Shown here piece by piece: positions 20,326 to 34,300 of a stretch of DNA of 64,000 bases. The notes under the pieces are model-generated. The model was not told the DNA's origin, searched no databases, and was given only the letters and a program-made list of their open reading frames with translations. The stretch is taken from positions 276,285 to 340,284 of the forward strand of contig NMRB01000070.1 of NCBI GenBank assembly GCA_002633025.1. The letters are read 5' to 3'. A program made the translations under genes and the position numbers. Position 1 is the first letter of the stretch; the number at the start of each line of letters is the position of its first letter. Source of the DNA: Notospermus geniculatus (taxonomy: Eukaryota > Nemertea > Pilidiophora > Heteronemertea > Lineidae).

Positions 20326-23300
20326 CTAAATCGTCATATTTAGTAACCCTGGAGTCAGCCCAATTCTACCCGGCTGGTTACTACCAACGTAGACCCTTGT
20401 AAATCCTTCCCTCTGCACTTCCAGGACGCAAGACGGATCTACTATACTGTTGTAAAAGTTTAGCGACGCCCCCTCTACTCGTTTTGCTCTGACGTAATCA
20501 CTGTTAATTGCATCGTACAGAGGGAATGATTCATTGGTGCAGGAGTCTCGATAAGTCCCGTTTTTGCTGTCAATAATTCCCTCTGACAGGGCTTCTTTTA
20601 ATGATAGCCGCTTCTGCTGGGCCTGGTCCATTGCACCGTAAATAAGAAAGCTCTCCCTAAAACTCGTTCTGACGTCATCACCCTGCCCGCCTACGTCATC
20701 AGCCTCGTTATCAACTTCCATCAACCCCTCCTCTATTGCTTCATCAAATGTCAACCGTCTTCCACGTTTTTTATCCACAAACATCCTGTTCGTGGAATCA
20801 ATTATACCGCATCTTTTGGCTACCTCGAAACTCATCGACTGCCCAAGCAACGGATTGGCAACGGATTTGATGGAGCAAGGGACGCCACTTGTGTGACTGT
20901 TAAAGTGAATGAGACCATAGGAACTTGAGCCACCTCCAGGTGAGTTACTGTTGCTGGTGTATCGACGAAGTGTTGACGCAGGCGATGGAGCTGGACTGGA
21001 TAAATGTTCCTGAGCAGGAGTGGAAAACGATCTTCGAAGCGTTCCCGGAGATGACAACGGTGACCGTAATTGCTGCGGGGTGGTCGATCCAGATCCGGTC
21101 GGTGTTTGTCTTCTGGAATACCGCTCCTCTCTCATCCGTCTGTGGTCCTCAAGCGTGAACGTCCGCTGTACGATAAGCTTCTTTATAATGGCCGTCTCAA
21201 TGGTCATGGACGCACCAGTGATGGCGTTCACGTATCTCCCTTGTTCCATGTTAATAACGTCATTCTGGACCGCTTCGGCAACCGACAGGTTCATGCCCCA
21301 AGGATCTACCACATAGTCAATCCGGTATTTGTTTGCGAATTCGTCAACCGTCATAATACTTGTTTCACTAAAGTCGACAGTCCTGTGGAGTACGGATGAG
21401 ATATTCGAACTGCTGTAACTACGTGATCGTGAAGTAAATGAAGATTCGTCACTTGTCTTGGACGCGTAAGGACCGTATCTTGCCAAGTACCCCTCCACTG
21501 GAGGCGCAGAGACACTCTGCAAAAAGGACGACCCGTCGAGTGAAAGAGACCGAGATAGGTACGATCCACCAAGTCCAAAACCAGGCCGAGGCAATTCGCC
21601 ATCGCCCCCAAGGGAACCTTTCCGGCGGACAGTTCTAGGTGTTTCATCGTCATCGTCTAGAAATCGGAATGGACGAAAAGCACTCCTGTCTAAGGATCTT
21701 GACCGGTAAAATGATCCCGAAGACACACGCTCCGACATGTCTGCGGCTGAAGACGGTGAACTGGACCGTGCTTCTTCCGAGCCTGTCTCATTATCAAACA
21801 CAGTATCCTCACTGTCTGTCCCCTCCGAGTTATCATCGGCGTCAGCTTTTAGGGACTCCGGTACGTATCGCTTTCGTGGTCTCCCCCTCGTCTCCATGTT
21901 CTGTACAGCGAAAAATTCCGATTCGTCTTGGCGGCTTTCAGCACCGAATCGATCAAGGACTGTCTCACGATCAAGTGACTTTGTTCTCATCCGCGAGCTT
22001 ATTCCTGCATCAGCTTTCTTCCTCTCATACTCGGCCATCATTTGTCTGACTCTGTCTGCGACCCTTAAATCAACTTTAGCTGTTGGGTCTACCTCCTTCA
22101 GTGATTCTGCTTTCTCCACTTCATGCTGTAAGATCATGGATCTAGCTCGCATTAAAGGACTCATCGCAAACGATCCAGAAGCAGAAGACATCAAGAACTG
22201 CCTCACAGGCGAAAGTAGACTCGTCTGGTCCGCTTCTATATCTCCGTAATCCGACTGGTTGGACTGTCTTACCTTCGGCCGTGCGCCGCCGGGATACAAA
22301 ACATGAGCAGCAGATGTCATTGAAGACGCTCTTGGACGGAAATCAGACTCTTCGTCGTCGGATGCTGTTGGGGTTTCCTGAGCCATTTCACTTGTTGCGC
22401 CATTAATGGTAATTCTACTGACAAAGGGCTCGTTGGAGCACAGCTCTGGAGGCGACTCAGCTGCTGACGTTTGGCCAGCATGATGATTGACGTCTATAGT
22501 TTCCAAGGTCTGCTCCGAAGTCAAACTGCCCTCCACCAGCTCGACAAGAGTACCGTCGTCTTCGATGACCTCATATGCTTGTCCGTCCAAATCATTAGAC
22601 TGCACTTTCTCATCAATTCTCATATCTTCTTCAACGGTTGCCTCCTCAATTTGAGTATGAAGCTGGTGATCCTCTACAAACTCGTTCTCGTCATTCTTGA
22701 GTAACTCCGGACAACTTGGTGATAACGTGTAATTATCTTGAAACGACGTAAACGTTCTCTGGCTTTCGAAATACGTCTGGCTATCACATGGCATTGTTTC
22801 TATTTCATTTTCATCACCCTGTTTCTGAGTTTCAAAACTACCCTTTTCCACCATATTTACCCTGGCATCTATTTCGGCAACGTCAGATCCAGTATCAGGA
22901 TTTTCTACTTCCCCAGATTCTCGGCCAGTTTTAATTACCACCGTTTCCGTGTGGACAGCGTCCGGTTCAGTTTCATCGACATCTAGCTCATTTGTTACAA
23001 CTACAGTTTTGCGCATAGGAATTTCCAATGCACTGCCACACACACCTTCACTTGTAATCACAGTAGTTTCGGTGCCCGAGTCAGTTGGAACACCATCGAA
23101 TTCTAGTAATCCAGTGTCAGACAGATACCTGCTTTGTTCTACACCCCTAAAAGCAACATCACTCGTAACGTCCCCAACAGCTTCAATTTCAACGGAATCA
23201 TTGAAGTCAATCAGAGTGGCAACATTTTGGTCAGTGTCATACCATTCTCTCTCGGTTTCATTCCTAGTTACGACCATGTTGGCCGTAGTTTCGATAGCTG

Positions 23301-25306
23301 CTTCACTGAAGTCCATGAGATCAATTCCTTGCCCAATTCCGTCTTTGTCACTACATTCTACATCAAGATCATGAGTATTTTTGTCGTTGCTATAGTACTG
23401 GACTAAGACCGTTCCTTCTCCTTCGCCCACAGGCTCTTTTCGTGCCATCCCTTCTGTGTTGACATATGTTATGCACTGCTCTTGATATCCTGAATCGGTG
23501 GCCGACTGAACATCATCACACGACTCTAACGCCTGCGAGATCTGTTCCATTGCTATTGCATTGTTGCTTTGAAAGATTCTGGCCTCCGTGCACATTTCCT
23601 CGACAACAGGAGTAACCGCGGAATCGCCATCTCCGTAATCTTGTCTTAGCTTTACAGTGAGTTTCTCCAAACCTTCAACACATTTCTCTTGTTTCGCTTT
23701 CACGTCAGGGCCAACGCATCCAGACTGACTAGTTACTGTAGGAACAGAATCTACATCGGCGTCCTCATCCGAGAAGAACATACCTTGTTCTCGTATCTCA
23801 TAGTTCTCTAATACCATGCCTGGTTCGTCTATTGCTCGGTGTATCAAGCCGTTCTTCTTCGGTATTTCTGAAGGAAAATACATACTCTGCGTTTGCATTT
23901 CATAACTTGCAGTCAGTTGAGAGGCTGCATTTTCACTTTGTCCATCGACTCTCACTGACTGCATTTTGACGTTTCCACCACCAGATACCGAGGAAGTATT
24001 TGGAACAAGAATCGAGTGCGGGTCGTCTCCGTTTGTTGTCGCCACCTGTTCATCAATCGTTCCATTACCCGACATCGTCCAGTGCGGCCGCTGATTAGAG
24101 ATCATTGTAACTACATTTGCATTAACTTCTTGGCCAAGGGCAGGCGCATTTTCGGTTCCGTTTCCAAACTGTGAGACGTTGTGTGAAACAGTTTCAGTTC
24201 CATCATCTACAAGGGTATCATCGTCAGAGTCGTTCGTCGTCGTTACGAATACAAGGGATGCGTAATTGAATGGGATAGAGTTTTCCGAAGTTTTCACTTT
24301 TTTCTCATTTGTTTTACTGGATCCACTTGGTCTTTTTTTATCCTTCGTAACTGCGGAAACGTTTGAGACACTGGGTCCCTTAATCGGGGAAACGTCAACC
24401 TGAACAGCGCTTCGGCAAACTTGGCCGTTCGAATCATTTCCGACTTCAACCGCACGTTTCGGCTCGAACGAATCTGGTCCAGATCGATCGAATTTTAGAG
24501 TTTGCTGTTGCTTAACAGATCCACCATTCAGCAAAGCAGGGCCACGTGATCTTATGTCACTTGCCTCAGTTTCACTATTGTCACTGTTATTCAAGTGAAT
24601 GAGTTTTGTTTGCCATGGGTCTCTCGTAGTTAATTCCCCGTTTTGAGTAGCAGTGAGGAGCCCATCTTCAGTTCCCAAGTGAGTGCTGTGAGTCCTTGTC
24701 CTAGCCACAAAGTTCTCCCTCCGATCTTTCGTCATGAAGTCACCTGGCATCGCTCTTGGCAACGACTTCGACCGTGTATATATCCTTCGCCTTGAATATG
24801 ACACAGTCGTACCTTGACCTTGACCTTCGCTGAGTGTATCCGAGTCACTTTCCTGCGACAGCGGCGTTGTTTGGGAAGACATCACAGAAGAAACAGAACG
24901 TGCATCACTGTCTACAGAACCTGTGCTTGATTTTCTTGGGCCATCTTTGCGGAGACGGATATTATACGAAGAAGTATAGCTACTTTTTCTATTCGGATAA
25001 TCGTTGGCTGCAGTTCGCTTGTCTCTTTCCCGTCGCAACGAATGTGCTCCGCGAAAGACGTCGTTTCTGCTGACGTCATCACTACTATCGTCATCAAATG
25101 ACTGGCGCTTTCGTAGGCTGGCCGATCTTGGTCTCACTGGACCATGTGACGGAGCAGAGTCACGTTCATTCCCAGCATTGCGAGAAAAACGTTCTATTAT
25201 CGAACGGACTGAATGACCTCTCACACTGGAACGAACTCCACTTCTCACGTGACGTTGTTCTGGCTCTGACATCATTTCCGGTTCTGAATCTCTGGCAGAC
25301 AAGGAG
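20326..25306 (-). CDS. Giant final plakin exon with plectin-type repeats
   Basis: A 4981-nt exon enters in phase 2 after TTCTTCTTCAG (frame stays open up to 25347) and ends with TAG. The first ~1300 residues are low-complexity: Ser/Arg-rich at the start, then acidic and Thr/Glu/Asp-rich, probably disordered. The last ~330 residues contain plectin-repeat units: MTVDEFANKYRIDY, NLSVAEAVQNDVI, MSFEVAKRCGIIDS, RLTFDEAIEEGLMEVD, RLSLKEALSEGIIDS and FPLYDAINSDYV. These match the alternating 'sl.eAi..g.id' pattern of plakin C-termini, which dock on filaments. An ATG at 25345 could start a separate short isoform, but a spliced entry fits the phase of the SH3 exon better. Confidence 0.85.
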
Positions 25307-28300
25307 CTGAAGAAGAAGATCGATGAGTATGAAAACCAGATATTCATCGTAAGAACGCCGGGTATCTGTGGGCGTAAGCATCTTCAGGGCCCGGTGTTTT
25401 CATGGGACTACCGACCACCAGGTGAAAATTACTCGTCCACAGTCACTTTAATCGGGTCGTCAATGATATTTATTTTCATGCACGCGGTCGGAGCGAAGCA
25501 AAAAGACGGCACAGTGTGTCATTTCGATATTGATAGACATCGGACACTCCAGGACACCACCAGGTGGCTCTGGGCTGGATGGAGATCGGCAACATGATTG
25601 TTGTCTATCGAGAGCATCGCCATTCGAAACAGAGAATACTTGTCACCTACCTCCGTCGGTATCTCGACTCAGATTCCGGTATGGGAGAATCTCTATCCTG
25701 ACTATCACTGACCAAGTCGTGGTATTTATGGAGTTGTTGCTGCAGTCTCTGTAAGGAAGGAAACAGTTGCCAGAATCAGTCAGAGATGGGGGTAATACTC
25801 CCTGTGGACCAATGACGCTAATTCGTCATGAACAATGCAGGCCTACCTTTGTTCGGTAAAACTCAGCTTAGACCCTTTCACTGCCCTTGCTAATTTCATT
25901 AAAACTGTACATGTATAACCTTTAAACCTACCAAATTCTGAAATTGTCCAGAAATCTCGTTACAAAGGCATTATAGTGAGTTTGCTTGGTAGGCCTAGGA
26001 CATCGTTTCGCGAGGATTCTTTGGAAACACCGCTAAACGTTGTCGTAGGCCAAAACGGGTGTTTGCGAAATCTCACTCTTGATTGGAATGCCATTCAATG
26101 TTGACCTTATCAGTGAAAAGGATAGTGTCACTCTAAAAGCGGTGAATCTTCACTCTATTTAGATGTGGATATTCGCTTGAAGAAAGGTCTTTGGTCCTTG
26201 ACTAGGCCTAGGCCTACTCCATCTTCAGCTTGTCTATCACATTACATAGATCAGTGATTGAAAAGGTATCGGCGATCATCGTTACTTGGGGCCATAAACC
26301 GATTGGTAGCCGATTTCCATTTTACTGCATTTTATCATTCAAGGATAGATCACAGCAGGGTGGCAATCTCTAATATAATGGATCATGATCAGATACTTGA
26401 AATTATCAGAGCGGATAATGATAGTCAGATGAAAGAGATTTGATGTTGGGGCCTCGTAGACCCCATTGGTTCAGTCGATAAGAATTGACTTACCAGAAAA
26501 GAACGTTTCATGTGACGAATTGTCTTCAATTTGGATGCCTGAAAGACAATGATAAAGTGGTAAGTTCATCGGATCGTCAATGACATCAACAGACTTAACG
26601 TTTACAGGCACTCTCAGGAAACATTTCATAACCCTTCCTGAACACACAGCTTCACCATTTCCAGTCATTGTTGACCCTGACGACTCACCTTACGAGGTCA
26701 TCAAAGCGTACCAACGATGAATTGATTAAATCCTGAGATTGAAGTAGAGTTTGATAGAGTCCTCCTTTCTCTGCGATTCGGAATTGAGGGATGGTTTATG
26801 GGAGCAAGTAACTGAATGGAATAGTCTATTCTATTACAGAAGCAAAAATATCGCTGATTACAATGTATCTCCTTACCGAAGCGTCTGTCCTACCACTTTG
26901 AATCACACGTCGGATCTTGCTCACCGTTTCTCGCCAATGGCCCAACAAATTCTGGGTCAATCTGCCAATACAAAAGAAGGTGCTTACAATTTTTATCTAG
27001 GTCATCCACAGTGTGGTTCCCAGAAGTGACAATTTAATAATAACTTTTGGTGATATTTGGCCACAAGAACCACTGCAATTGTGTGGAGTGTCGACTATTA
27101 ACTCTTTGATGGCTTGATTACTTACCATCGTTTACAGCACAACTACTGGTGTTTATATACATTTTTATTGCTTTAATAAACGGTAATTTGGTTGGTGTGA
27201 CTATCGCCCGGTGGAAACGTGATGAAGAAGTGGAGAAACAAAGCAAAAAAACAGTCTAGTGAAAGGAAACTATAAAAGCTTTCTACTTTTACGAGAAAAC
27301 GAGCAACCGATGCAGTGCGGATATAGAAGAAAGAATATAATTTTCTTTTGCAACACCACATACATGTAGGCCTAATAATGTAGTTTGATCAAACACTACA
27401 ACAAAATCGCAGTGACCTGGCTTTTTGCCCCTGGTAGATGGTAGCTTCACCATCATATCAAAAGCGTCAGTGTCAGGACCTCGATTCGAAGATATCTACA
27501 GCCCGCTGTGTGGACAGAATGCCGACCATCACCAAAAGAAGAAACTGGACACCGGCAATGCCAGACTTCTGACTTTACAACTACGATTTTGGTGTATATA
27601 CTCTAATTTATCACACACTATATTATACAACATCACACATTGATGTACTACAGTGTGTTGATGCAAGAGAAAATTCTCAAATTGCTTTGTAGGACGCGAC
27701 CTGCTTCTGTACTTCAAGTACGTTGTCATCTCATACCTGAAGGGGACTACAAAGCCCTATTCACGCCTTCAAGTTTGTTTAAAGTTTACGAAGCATTATG
27801 GATGTAAGTCTATACACATTACAAAGATATAGACTAAGTAAATACTTGGGAATGTCTCCCGTGAAACCGTGGTAGCTGGCTATTAAATGAACACAGCGGT
27901 TGTCTTTTTTATTTTAAAAAGTAATCATATCACTACCACAGGCAAATGAGCAGCAATTGGGTCACAAATGTCGATTAGCTGGTCCTCCAACCACGTTCTC
28001 GACCCTAGTAATTAGCCTACCAAACCTGGAGATGTTCATTTTGGGCAAGGCAGGCACGTCGGCCTACATTTGTAGTAGAATGTACGTTTAGTTTACCTTT
28101 TGAAAGCCGGGCGCGAAATATCAATATTTTCCCTCCTGGCATTTGAAATTCATATTACTTGGGGAATGATCTTTTAGTACATCGCACCTTGTTTGCAAGT
28201 AGATAGGTAGGCCTACCCCTGAAAGGCTTAGCCTTTATATCATTTGTTTAGGAGACCGGCCAGGGACAGTATACTCGAAGAATCTTATTTAAAGCAGCTC

Positions 28301-31300
28301 TTAGTGACATTTAAGAAAATTCTTGCAATAATGGAGGAACCCTTTAGTTATTCTTTCTACATGATTTTACGACGTTCCCACCAGTATTCCTCGGTCGTTG
28401 AGATTCTTTTTACTTGACAACAACCCCAGGGAATGGTGATGGAAACGTCGTGAAAATATATCATACACGTAGAAAGGAGTCACTAAAATATCCCTTCATA
28501 TAAATTAAACTAGTTCTACCTGTTTGCCTTTGCCAGTGCTCGCCTGTCAGGTGGTGGTATAAGACAACACGGTGCGGGTATTGTACCCCTCTTTCCTCGG
28601 CTATTGATGACCTGAAAATAATGAATGAGATTCCTCATACATGTAATTGATTTCATTATTTTCTGTCGGGTTTTGAATGACATTTTGAAGGTTTGCTGAA
28701 CTTTGCCGCAGGCCAGGCCGTGATCTTGCCTTGCATGGACAGGGGCTAAGGTCAGATGAAAATGTCAATATTGATGAATAATATTCGGAGGTTAGATGAG
28801 AATAATGTCAACAATGGATGACCTTATCTGGTCATGTAATAAACAAAGGAATATCTGCTGCTGATAGGTGATAAGAAGCAACTTACCTGTCCACTTCATG
28901 CAGGATGCTGTAGAGCAAAAGCTTCGCGTTATAATGTGCCATCAAAAGCCAAGGAAGAAGCCAAAGCGGATTTCTACCGGAAGCGGGTGGAACTACGTCG
29001 CGATACCGGAAGGAAACATATTTACCAGCCAGTCATTTGCATCATTGCTGTCCAACACGACTATCCTTTCCCCAGCGCGGAGTGATATATTACGACCGGT
29101 ATAGTCACAGAGAGATTCGGCAGGCCTCTTCCCGGCGGAGGCGGTGATACGATTATGCACGGGGACTATATCTGCACACCGTTCCTTGAGTTTGTCTAAC
29201 CTTGGCCACCAGCTATTGTATGTCTCAAGAGTATCCTGATAAAATAGATAGGGTCATACACTCTAACACGAAAAAAAATATTTAATCCGCTAGAATATCC
29301 TTTCTTACTTCTTAAGGGGGCGGTAGCCATAAGGAAGCGCACTGCAAATGGCGACTGAAAACAATTCATATTTTCATCAAGCAAAAAGGTAGCATCGATT
29401 TCATGTATTTCTATGAAATTGCTACTCTTGTTCTACACATCTGAATTGAAAACTATGTGCTTTCATCTTTCATTAATCAGCTAATTAAGCAAACAATGAA
29501 ACCCCCCATTTGACTTTTTCGTCATAGATTTCTCGGCAACAAGGCGACTGGGACCTGGCGTTTTATCACCAAATGTTGGGGAATACATGTGTGCAGGTGC
29601 CGACGTTGAGTTATTTTGCAAATTCTAATTCTTAGTAATGATAATTATGTAATTTGTGCCAAAAATTGGTCAAAAATGAACTTTTTGAATATCTCCCGAA
29701 TCCTCTTGAATAGTGAAAAAATCTCAACGTTGCGCCCTGCGCACAAATATACTGCTGCCAAGTGAAAAGAAACCACTGAAGTGCGATGCCTGATGGACGA
29801 GAAAAGTCTTCCCAAAATTGTCACATTTTGGCCTAAACACGCCTACGCTTTTCGAAATACGCGGGCTATTCCTTATTGTCATTCAAATGAAGAGACCGCT
29901 GGGCGCATTCTGGACGAACCATGATCAGCTTGTCATTGACACCTAATTTTATTAACAATACATGGTTATTCATAAATAAAACGGTTCGACCTTCCACCGC
30001 CGCACTATTGCCGGCGCTGTAGGTTTCCACTACCGCCCCCTTAAACGATCAAAGGAACATATCTTATTCAGAGTGAACAGTGATTGTACCCTCTGGCTTT
30101 TTCTGCAGCAAAAGGAATGCAAGGAATTCGGCACTAATCGATTCCATCAGAATTCTTCGCACAAATACCATCGCAAATCGAAGCGAAATGTTGCTTATAT
30201 GGACAATGTACCATGTGCCTATCAGCATGCCTGAAAATGCTTATAGGTTCTCGGCTGATGTCCTGAAGCTTGACTTATCTCTTTCAGATGTGCAAAACAC
30301 CATTTCAGATGTGTGCGAAAAACAGTTGGATAAAAAGCACGAAAGCTTGTTTGTCCGTACACACGAATGCTTACACTCATGATATGCAAAAACACCGCTG
30401 CTGATTGAAGCATTTCAGTCGAAATTGTACATATTTCTTTTTGACCTTAATGTGTCCTAAACCATGGTAATTACAGAGGCAACTAAATACAAGAGGTTTT
30501 GATCTCAATCACTCTAATGCATGGTGGGTAAATGTGTTTATGTTTTTATACAGTTTGACTGTTTAATATGCACAGGCTGACGTTGTTATGAATAACTTCA
30601 GAGTGGGAGACCATGAGTAACAACAAAAATTTACATTTTGGGTAACAGGATATCAGCTGATACCGTCATTCTGTAGGCGACTATCATGGTCTTCCAATCG
30701 GTAGGCGTTCAATGATGTTGTAGATAGGGGAACATCAATTTTCAACGAAATAAGACATTTTTGCCAAGTTCCCAGAAAAGCCAAGCACTTGTCCTTCCCA
30801 ATAAATAGAAACAGTGGATAAAAGGACAGGGACCTTCCTACACATTTGCAAATACACTGGACGCAGGAAAGTTCGGCCTGATTATACTATTATGTCAACC
30901 TACCTGTAACAGATCATTGACGTCTCCGGGCTCCTCTCGAACAATTTTTTCCGTGATGTCCTCCCATGTGAAATCGATGCATTCTAAAGCCTCGTTCAGC
31001 TGACTCTTCAAGCTGTCCAACTCACTATAAACCTACAAGAAAGGCGGTAGGTGCTTTTAAAGACTGCCTCAAGAAATGAATTCTTGGTACTCATCGACAT
31101 CAGTCCCCGGCATCAGTCAACACACTGATAGAGGGAAGCCGCGTATGAAAGCAATGGTGCGACGTGCGACCCACCAGCAAGTGATTATGGGGCATTTGAA
31201 TAACTTTTTCCTGAGTCGGTGGACACCGTGGCAAATGACTCTACTGTGCCTTATCCTTGGTTGCTGAAGTACATCTGGCGGTGCCAGTGTTTTGTTGGGT

Positions 31301-34300
31301 ACTTATTGACCTGTCGGCAACCTCACTGATCCTTACCCGTTGATAGGCTGCAGCATTACTGTTGTGGACCTCCGCACATTCAATCAGTGACGTCAGCAGT
31401 TGCGTGTTCGCTTCACACTCCTCTCCTGCATTCTAAAACCAGAGAAAAGGAAGATGTAGGCAACTGTTACAACTGACTCTCTGCATCATAAGGTTTGTCT
31501 CCCTGTAAATGCCCTTCCCCACGTGTACGTTTTCTCGGACAAATTGGCTTTCTATGGGCAACTAAACCATAGAAAGCTATGGGCAGTCATTGCGTATGCG
31601 TAGTAATGGTAGTGTCCCACTGGCGACTTTTGCCCACGACAAGGGGCGAATCTGAAGGCTGCGATATAGCCTCGACAAGCTGCGATATTTAGCATTATAC
31701 GTAGTTTTTCGCGAGTTGTCAACTTGTCGCTGATTCGTCAAACACTCGCAGGCCCAGACGAAGTTGGTCGTGGGTGGTCGTAGATAAACGTAGATGTTCG
31801 TAGTTTCTTCGCACACACTGTTAGAAATAACAGAAGATTTTACAGAAAATCTGTGCAGCAGAGTCCCCAGGACGGTTCTGTAAAATTACAGACCTGATCT
31901 GTAAAATTACAAACTTAAATAAATGTCAACAGAGATTTGACTGGAGGCTGACCAAATTATATTTTCATACTGCCCTCAGAAGGCATCATTATGGGATGTC
32001 CAATGGAGTCCAACCAATACAGGAAAACATGAATCATACCATAAAAAAATTATGTAAATTTACAGAAAGTGCTGGGGACTCTGCTGCAGGGAATTTCTGT
32101 AAAATTACAGCAGAATTACTACTGTAAATTTAATAATTTCTAACAGTGCATTACTCGTAGCTAGTCGCAGACTGTCGTTGATAGTCGAGGTAATACTCTT
32201 CAAGACCTACGATCCTGTACGACTATGTAAGACATGGGTGCGACTATATACGAGATAACTTCGACTGACTGCGAATGAAATTTTGTCGCAGGCAAATTTT
32301 GAACATTTTGAAAATTTTTCTGCGAGCCAGCGAATCACTGCGAACATAGACGACAGGCTAAGAACAGTTACGAAAAGCTGCGATTTTTTCATTCGTCCCT
32401 TGTCGCAGGCCAAAATTCGCCAGTGGGACACTAGTATAAGGAAACCAACAGTGACCCAGTCTGAGAAAACCAGGCACAAGTCTCCAGCATGTGACAAACC
32501 TTCACTACCCTGTTAGGCCATCACGTCATTTGCGGAAGAATAGTCTCTCTTGTTACTGTAACAGCTGAATTGATAAGCCTTTGTAGTGTAACCGTTGCAG
32601 TTGTAACCATTAACCATTTCCTCCTGGGAGACTTGTGCGTGGTTTTCCCAGATCGGGTCACCATTTTATGGTGAATTGCCTACAGAACGCCACGTTTCAG
32701 GAAGGATACCTACGGTGGCCCATAGAGCTCATTGATGAAAAATATTTACATTTGCAATTTTTTTTCAATTCGATATTTTTTTTCTTGGGGTTTGTAAAAT
32801 TTTTAGAAGTTCCCACCTCGGTGAAAATATTACCACCGCGGTGAGAATATTCCCACCGCGGTGAGAATATTTCCACCTTGGTGAAAATTAATTTCCACCG
32901 CGGTGGAAATTAATTTCCACCGCGGTGGTAATTATTAATTATCACCGCGGTGGAAAATAATTATCACCGCGGTGGAAATTAATTTCCACCGCGGTGATAA
33001 TTAATAATTACCACCGCGGTGGAAATTAATTTTCACCGAGGTGGAAATATTATCACCGAGGTAGAAATATTCTCACCGCGGTGGTAATATTATCACCGAG
33101 GTGGAAATATTATCACCGAGGTGGAAATATTATCACCGCGGTGGGAACTTCTAAAAATTTTACAAATTCCCAAGAAAAAGTTATCGAATTGAAAAAAAAT
33201 TGCAAATGTAAATATTTTTCATCAATGAGCTCTATGGGCCACCGTAGATACCTTACATGTAGTTATTGCTTTAGACTTACCATAGTGATGGTCGGCACTT
33301 CGTAGCTTCGCTCTATAAAATTCTTCCTTCGTACACTTTTGACCGTTTGTTTCTCAATTTTGGAAGTGAAGTCCTGGAAATGTAATCATACATTTTTCAG
33401 TATTGGTCGTCCACTGACTGGAGAAAGGTGTATAGATGTAGATAAAGCATACGCAGATAGGGAGGAGGCGGATGCCTTCAGAGAGCGAAAGGGAAGGCCT
33501 TCAAACACATGTAGTCGGCCTTAAACCAAAACACAAAATGTTACTGCGATGACAACACCGGCATGAGATGGAAGGAATAGGAACGTTATTCCGGAAAGGA
33601 TTCGAATTTTATGCTGCAAGTGCAACGTTGATCCGCGGCCTACATCAAGTTACTTACCGAATAGAATGACTCAATTTTGTCCCTGTAGGCTAACTGTTTA
33701 TCGGTCAGGGCTAAGGTTGGATCATCCTGGAATTAGCCAAAGGAAGTTTGATACAAATTCATAAAAATTTTAGTATTTACATGTAATCTATGTAGGGAGC
33801 TACTATTCAATGACCACTAGATCCCGTAGCTTACTGTTCGACAACAACATGCCTGTCTTAAAACAGGGGTTCAAGCGACAGTACTGGGAACTAAGACCAT
33901 CTGACCCAAGCTGGGGTCAGCTCTTGCCACACGAGCGGCTCTATACATGTACACCGTAACTGGTGCATCCATTCTAATATTCAGTTCGGGACATGATTCT
34001 TCACCACAAAGACCGACATACTTTTAATACTTTACTTTTCAATATACCTAGATGACAACTATGTGGATGTTTTGTCAATAAGGAATGGTGTATTATACAT
34101 GATATATAGCCAATATGAGGCCATTCACCTTAGACGTGAAAAGGTCGACTTACAATGATGAAAAATCAAACACCAATCGTGAACATATTACACACCGGAG
34201 GCGCTGAGCGGGCCTACCTTTTGAGCTTGTTGTTGTTGTCACACCTGTTCCATAGATTACTCATTCCACACCCTCAGATCATGAATAAGATTACTATTTC

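Larger units (their letters stand above)
25307..28886 (-). other. Plakin intron with unresolved open frames
   Basis: A 3.6-kb intron between the SH3 exon and the giant exon. Between 26.2 and 27.0 kb several short frames look protein-like on the plus strand (for example one ending near 26716 with PFPVIVDPDDSPYEVIKAYQ), broken by stops. A candidate 45-nt minus exon at 26494-26538 has good splice sites but would introduce a stop in the plakin frame. A MITE lies at 27.4 kb. Nothing else stands out. Confidence 0.45.

Noticed and set aside
26494-26538. A 45-nt minus-strand micro-exon with good acceptor and donor
   Set aside because: Inserting it between the SH3 exon and giant exon gives a stop in the required phase, whereas direct splicing keeps the frame.
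28868-29104. Plus-strand frame with a Lys/Glu-rich helix-like segment (KAKEEAKADFYRKRVELRRD)
   Set aside because: It is antisense to the plakin SH3 exon, whose splice sites, domain match and phases are all consistent.
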